This document shows, one piece after another, positions 4,301 through 6,459 of a stretch of 6,459 nucleotides of DNA. The position numbers and the translations under genes are program-made. The notes below the pieces were generated by a model that saw nothing but the letters and a program-made list of their open reading frames with translations, had not been told where the DNA came from and ran no database searches. The DNA is from Thermoplasmata archaeon (lineage in GTDB: Archaea > Thermoplasmatota > Thermoplasmata > SG8-5 > JAGLSY01). Numbering within the stretch: position 1 is the stretch's first letter; each line of letters opens with the position of its first letter. The stretch spans positions 1-6,459 of the forward strand of contig JAGLSY010000261.1 of NCBI GenBank assembly GCA_023135545.1, in the 5' to 3' direction.

Positions 4301-6459
4301 CTCCATGACTGGTCAATTAACTGGACAGAAGTTCCCATGATGTCATATGTTGATGCCATTTCACCATACTGGCAAACGACCAGCCCGCTTGCTCTTACCG
4401 CAACGACCAAGAACGTGGAGTATGCTGAATTCTGGTACATTTATTCTGCTGACAATTCCACTTGGGGGTTATGGACCTATTACTCCAACGAGACCTCGGC
4501 CTCATCCTGGACCTCAAGCTTCAACTTCCCGACCGGAATGGGATATTATCAGTTCTATTCCAGGGCCGGAAATGTGACCTCTAGCTTCTATGAGGATGCT
4601 CCTGCAAGTGCAGATGCCTTTGCCGCGTATGATACACAGGACCCGATAACATCGGTCGATGCCATAGCGCCATATTGGCACAACACCGATCCATTGCCCA
4701 TAACCGCAGCAGCTGTCGACAACGGCCCGGCGGGAATTGGCTCGGTTGAATTGTGGTACAGTTTCGAGGGCGCCCCATACATAAACTTCGGAGCCGACGG
4801 TACAGCCCCTTACTCCTGGAACTTCAACTGGCCAACTGGTGACAGCAATTACACATTCTATTCCAGAGGTTATGACAATGCTAGTAACTATGAGGCTGCC
4901 CCGGTTGCTGAAGATACATCAGGAGGGTATGATTCAACTGGACCAGAAAGTTCTGTCGATACGATATCTCCATACACCTATGCTGTCCCTCTTGTTATCA
5001 TGGCTACGGCCAATGATGCCATGAGCGGCGTTGCCCAGGTCGAGTTATTTTACAAATCGTCTCTGGATAACGCAACATGGAATGCATGGCAATCATTCGG
5101 GGTGGATGTTACGGATCCATATTCATTTGATTTTGATTTTCCGGACAGCGATGGATACTATGAGTTCTATTCGGTAGCGACTGATGACCTGGGCAATATT
5201 GAAGCCGCACCTGCAAGCGCAGATGAGATAGCGGAATTCGAAACCGGGAATCCAATTACATTGCTAAATGAGATATCTCCGTATTGGCATATCACCGAGC
5301 CCATTGGCCTGACCGCATTGGCCAAAAGTACGGAATATGTGGAATTCTGGTATAGACATGCTCCGGACAATTCGTCCTGGGGCCTGTGGACAAACTACTT
5401 GAATGACACAGCCGGCCCTGTCTGGACGGAAAGCTTCGATTTCCCGGATGGTGAAGGATATTATGAATTGTATTCCAGAGGTGGAAACCAAACCTCGGTT
5501 TTGTACGAAGCTGAGCCAGCTGATAATGACACGGTCTGTGCATATGACAATACAGATACAGATACCTCTGTCGATGCTATAACTCCGTACTGGTACACCA
5601 CAAGCCCATTGGCGATAACCGCGGCAGCGAGCGATGGCACGAGCGGTGTTGCATCTGTCGAGCTGTGGTACAGCCATGAAGGAGGCCTGGATACATTATT
5701 CGGAATTGACAATGATGGCGCACCATATCAATGGGACTTCAACTGGCCAAGCGGTCAGGGCAACTACACATTCTACTCCCGAGGCCATGATATTGCGGGA
5801 AACTATGAGACTGCCCCCGGAGTTCAGGACACATTGGCAGGATATGATTTTACAGTTCCGACAAGTTCTGTTGATGTGATATCACCGTATTGGTCGACTT
5901 CCACTCCGATTACCATAACCGCCACGGCCGGTGACGGCACGAGCGGTGTTGCTCAAGTGGAGCTTTTCTACAGGTATGCCCCTGACAATTCCACATGGGG
6001 CGGCCCGTTATCATTCGGGGCAGACAATTCCTTCCCATACTCCTTCAGCTTCACCTTCCCAGACGGTGATGGATATTACCAATTCTACACCCAGGCCACG
6101 GATGTGGCGGGAAATATCGAGCTGGCTCCGGGAATATATGACGAATATGCTGCACTGGACCAGGGAGCACCAATATCATTTGTGAACGGCATTTCCCCGT
6201 ACTGGAAAACCAGCCTGCCAGCCAGTATAATCGCAACAGCCGTTGATACCATTGACGGCGTTTCCTCGGTGGAGTTCTGGTACAGGTATGCTCCTGACAA
6301 TGTCTCTTTCGGTTCGTGGAATCTACTGGATACGGACACAACATTACCATACTCAATTGATTTCAATGCCCCTGATGGCGAGGGCTATTATGAATTATAT
6401 TCCCGTGCCACTGACGGGGCAGGCAATTATGAGTCTTCACCGGTGGTCGAAGACGCCCG
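1211..6459 (+). CDS. Giant secreted protein: three five-bladed propellers, jelly-roll-like segment and Ig-like repeats (3' partial)
   Basis: The frame runs from GTG 1211 to the window end without a stop, giving at least 1749 residues. The domains in order are: a signal peptide (1-31); a short beta segment (about 40-72); fifteen repeats of about 58 residues (78-938) built on YKMWYSG and YATSxDGxxW; a jelly-roll-like segment (about 939-1040) ending LHDWSINW; and seven Ig-like repeats of about 102 residues (1045-1749), each opening with a form of SVDxISPYW. The propeller motifs resemble the five-bladed folds of the GH32/GH43/GH130 type. They are so uniform that no unique catalytic acid stands out, so glycan or protein binding is as likely as hydrolysis. 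There are few cysteines and no transmembrane helix after the signal. A C-terminal anchor, if present, lies beyond the window. It follows the surface protein gene by 64 bases on the same strand and has its own promoter. Secretion is well supported; the molecular target is unknown. Confidence 0.9.
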   Translation, partial: MRNQTIKGYLSLVISVMIILSAVIIPNSSIASSPPLSVCVQGDGWNDTFENTTRVSEYNNVRINRDVSLNVSAYWKDWTKHGIVVDTDAVYDSTHVRFPYVLKEDGIYKMWYSGYEGSTYNIIYATSGDGHNWNKQGIVLSPGGVYDSVSLSQPYVLNDEGTYKMWYSGYDGTNNRILYATSADGIAWTKQTMVLDIGGLQESADVISPCVLIEDGFYKMWYNGRDGGSNWRIFYATSVDGITWVKQGLVMDYGASTPELNGVIHPKVIKVDGIYYMWYTAKALSNRLTILSATSIDGINWNKKGLDINYGDVAGGNDSVSEPCVIREDDGSFKMWYSGTDWDPVNKYRTLLATMNYKSFEPMDWDKQGVAIEIGAYPEESTGTSAPSIIQDEGIYKMWYTGYDNTNYRILYASSADGVSWNKQDVVLNIGTGGETDDTHVAGPHVMKEGATYKMWYSGHDGANYRIHYATSIDGTTWSKQGVANGLDLGIPGSYDDFGTGSPHIIKEDTTYKMWYSGYEADASVQVIYATSPDGINWVKQGVAIPNSGPFDSMIAGEPIVLGYNNEYHMWYRGTPAIDVGHILYASSSDGLTWTKQGQALVAGSSGESDDSRVISPRVIFDSDGYAKMWYVGHDDSNYRVHYAKTPLHILFNSWDKQGVAFPLSASPEQDCWINSGQSVIKDDGIYKMWYMGMALDSRYRLFYATSADGITWNKQGKIMDLGTPSGTEDYNLGFTYVLKEDGIYKMWYAGYDGATWRIHYATSIDGMSWTRLGDVLTPGGLPGGTDDKWTIGQTVLKENGEYRMWYCGFDTSDVVRVHLATSPDGITWTKKGVVVDIGSPGDIDDAGVSSPDVHKIDDLYYMFFTGSDGSLAENHYATSSDGENWTKHGLSLPVSASGQDDSIVSIPRVLIDTDGYAKMWYAGVTSPENRYRIFWARMPITYFGNGNLTSEYIELPAGKAWNSLNITKSEPSLENNITVTILDNSTGLPIIGYENMTGTDIDISGINSVTYPSIRLYGLLSGNGSVSPELHDWSINWTEVPMMSYVDAISPYWQTTSPLALTATTKNVEYAEFWYIYSADNSTWGLWTYYSNETSASSWTSSFNFPTGMGYYQFYSRAGNVTSSFYEDAPASADAFAAYDTQDPITSVDAIAPYWHNTDPLPITAAAVDNGPAGIGSVELWYSFEGAPYINFGADGTAPYSWNFNWPTGDSNYTFYSRGYDNASNYEAAPVAEDTSGGYDSTGPESSVDTISPYTYAVPLVIMATANDAMSGVAQVELFYKSSLDNATWNAWQSFGVDVTDPYSFDFDFPDSDGYYEFYSVATDDLGNIEAAPASADEIAEFETGNPITLLNEISPYWHITEPIGLTALAKSTEYVEFWYRHAPDNSSWGLWTNYLNDTAGPVWTESFDFPDGEGYYELYSRGGNQTSVLYEAEPADNDTVCAYDNTDTDTSVDAITPYWYTTSPLAITAAASDGTSGVASVELWYSHEGGLDTLFGIDNDGAPYQWDFNWPSGQGNYTFYSRGHDIAGNYETAPGVQDTLAGYDFTVPTSSVDVISPYWSTSTPITITATAGDGTSGVAQVELFYRYAPDNSTWGGPLSFGADNSFPYSFSFTFPDGDGYYQFYTQATDVAGNIELAPGIYDEYAALDQGAPISFVNGISPYWKTSLPASIIATAVDTIDGVSSVEFWYRYAPDNVSFGSWNLLDTDTTLPYSIDFNAPDGEGYYELYSRATDGAGNYESSPVVEDA
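1442..2302 (+). repeat. Propeller unit 1 (repeats 1-5)
   Basis: Residues 78-364. The MWY core methionines are at 110, 165, 220, 277 and 335. Repeats 1-4 end in YATSGDGHNW, YATSADGIAW, YATSVDGITW and SATSIDGINW, which resemble shortened Asp-box turns. Repeat 5 lacks this turn and ends LLATMNYKSFEPMDW, leading into the next unit. Repeat 4 has YMWY where the others have KMWY. One five-bladed propeller is the simplest reading. The fold is inferred from repeat number and motif resemblance, not shown directly. Confidence 0.72.
2303..3172 (+). repeat. Propeller unit 2 (repeats 6-10)
   Basis: Residues 365-654. The unit opens with WDKQGVAI, matching the WTKHGIVV opening of unit 1. The MWY methionines are at 398, 455, 514, 570 and 629. 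Repeats 6-9 end in YASSADGVSW, YATSIDGTTW, YATSPDGINW and YASSSDGLTW. Repeat 10 breaks the pattern with YAKTPLHILFNSW. Repeat 9, fourth in the unit, has HMWY in place of KMWY, as repeat 4 has YMWY in unit 1. The order of repeat types therefore matches unit 1. Confidence 0.72.
3173..4024 (+). repeat. Propeller unit 3 (repeats 11-15)
   Basis: Residues 655-938. The unit opens with WDKQGVAF. The core methionines are at 689, 747, 805, 863 and 920. Repeats 11-14 end in YATSADGITW, YATSIDGMSW, LATSPDGITW and YATSSDGENW. Repeat 15 ends FWARMPITYF without the DG turn, closing the array. The fourth member (repeat 14) is again the odd one, YMFF instead of KMWY. Repeat 15 shares DGYAKMWY with repeat 10, the last member of unit 2. 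Bases 3260-3283 and 3434-3457 are identical over 24 bases, exactly one repeat apart, which suggests recent duplication or gene conversion between neighbouring blades. Confidence 0.72.
4025..4330 (+). other. Jelly-roll-like beta segment between propellers and Ig-like repeats
   Basis: Residues about 939-1040. Recognisable pieces are GNLTSEYIELPAGKAWNSL, TVTILDNSTGLPI, IDISGI, YPSIRLYGLLSG and LHDWSINW. This pattern (strands, TxxLDxxTG, IDxS, SIRL, DWSxxW) recalls a beta-sandwich module that I associate with large archaeal surface proteins. It has about seven N-x-S/T sequons in 100 residues. The usual N-terminal part of such a module (a DxF and NVxV strand pair) is missing here, but something like it occurs before the propellers at residues about 47-71. 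The assignment comes from recall of the family pattern and was not searched. Confidence 0.5.
4343..5257 (+). repeat. Ig-like repeat triplet 1 (repeats A-B-C)
   Basis: Residues 1045-1349, three repeats opening VDAISPYW (1047), VDAIAPYW (1149) and VDTISPYT (1249). Type A lacks the usual SGV turn and has EYAEFWY plus NSTWGLWTYY. Type B is shorter in the middle and has SVELWYSFEG and FNWPTGDSNYTFYSRG. Type C has SGVAQVELFY and FDFPDSDGYYEFYS. The pattern of strands, aromatic FWY/LWY/LFY and a DxxGNxE end fits Ig-like or fibronectin-type modules that act as stalks or spacers in surface proteins. Confidence 0.7.
5258..6175 (+). repeat. Ig-like repeat triplet 2 (repeats A-B-C)
   Basis: Residues 1350-1655, three repeats opening LNEISPYW (1352), VDAITPYW (1454) and VDVISPYW (1554). 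The first has EYVEFWY and NSSWGLWTNY like type A; the second has SVELWYSHEG and FNWPSGQGNYTFYSRG like type B; the third has SGVAQVELFY and FTFPDGDGYYQFY like type C. The unit is 306 residues, against 305 for triplet 1. A 17-base run (GGCACGAGCGGTGTTGC) is shared between its B and C repeats. Confidence 0.7.
6176..6459 (+). repeat. Start of Ig-like repeat triplet 3 (one repeat, cut by window end)
   Basis: Residues 1656-1749 open with FVNGISPYW, closest to the LLNEISPYW opening of triplet 2, and continue SSVEFWYRYAPDN and FNAPDGEGYYELYSRA. The opening and the EFWY core place it as a type A repeat, but it has the DGV turn that the other A repeats lack, so the match is partial. The coding frame is still open at the last base, so more repeats or an anchor are expected downstream. 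Confidence 0.6.

Noticed and set aside
4347..4577. Plus-strand open frame in another phase, and the similar ones at 4839, 5634 and 5931
   Set aside because: All overlap the Ig-like repeats in a different frame, have low-complexity translations and no ribosome binding site; they are shadows of the giant gene.
1..6459. A defence, toxin-antitoxin or mobile system
   Set aside because: No nuclease, transposase, integrase, reverse transcriptase, NTPase or small paired gene can be read in either strand; the window is filled by two surface proteins.

Overview
The window looks archaeal and carries two large, secreted or surface-attached multidomain proteins in tandem on the + strand. Three things point to archaea: a TTTAAATA box preceded by a purine-rich stretch, a GGAGGA ribosome binding site in front of a GTG start, and the mix of PKD, jelly-roll-like and Ig-like modules. 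Archaeal surface proteins, particularly in Thermoplasmatota-type Euryarchaeota, often look like this. The phylum is an inference; no rRNA, tRNA or housekeeping gene is present to fix it.

Region 1 (1-1146) is the 3' end of a membrane-anchored surface protein. It holds the tail of one PKD domain, one complete PKD domain, a DUF11/CARDB-like beta-sandwich, an acidic linker, one transmembrane helix and a charged cytoplasmic tail ending in a SHOCT-like helical motif. Region 2 (1147-1210) is a compact promoter: BRE/TATA, a perfect 9-bp inverted repeat where transcription should start, then the ribosome binding site. Region 3 (1211-6459) is a single open frame of at least 1749 codons with no stop in the window. 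It encodes a signal peptide, 15 propeller-type repeats of about 58 residues, a jelly-roll-like segment, and seven Ig-like repeats of about 102 residues.

The most notable structure lies inside the giant protein. The 15 repeats are not a uniform array. Position-specific marks recur every fifth repeat, so the array reads as three consecutive five-bladed beta-propellers. The Ig-like repeats also follow a higher order: they occur in sets of three, types A-B-C then A-B-C, and a third set begins at the window end. The jelly-roll strands appear to be split, with a short piece before the propellers and the rest after them, as if about 865 residues of propeller were inserted into one loop. N-glycosylation sequons are almost absent from the propellers and common elsewhere.

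Both proteins probably act outside the cell, the first held in the membrane, in adhesion, carbohydrate binding or cell-envelope architecture. The giant protein's anchor, if it has one, lies beyond the window. No mobile element, CRISPR array, RNA gene or defence gene was seen. The minus-strand open frames are shadows of the repeat-rich coding sequence.
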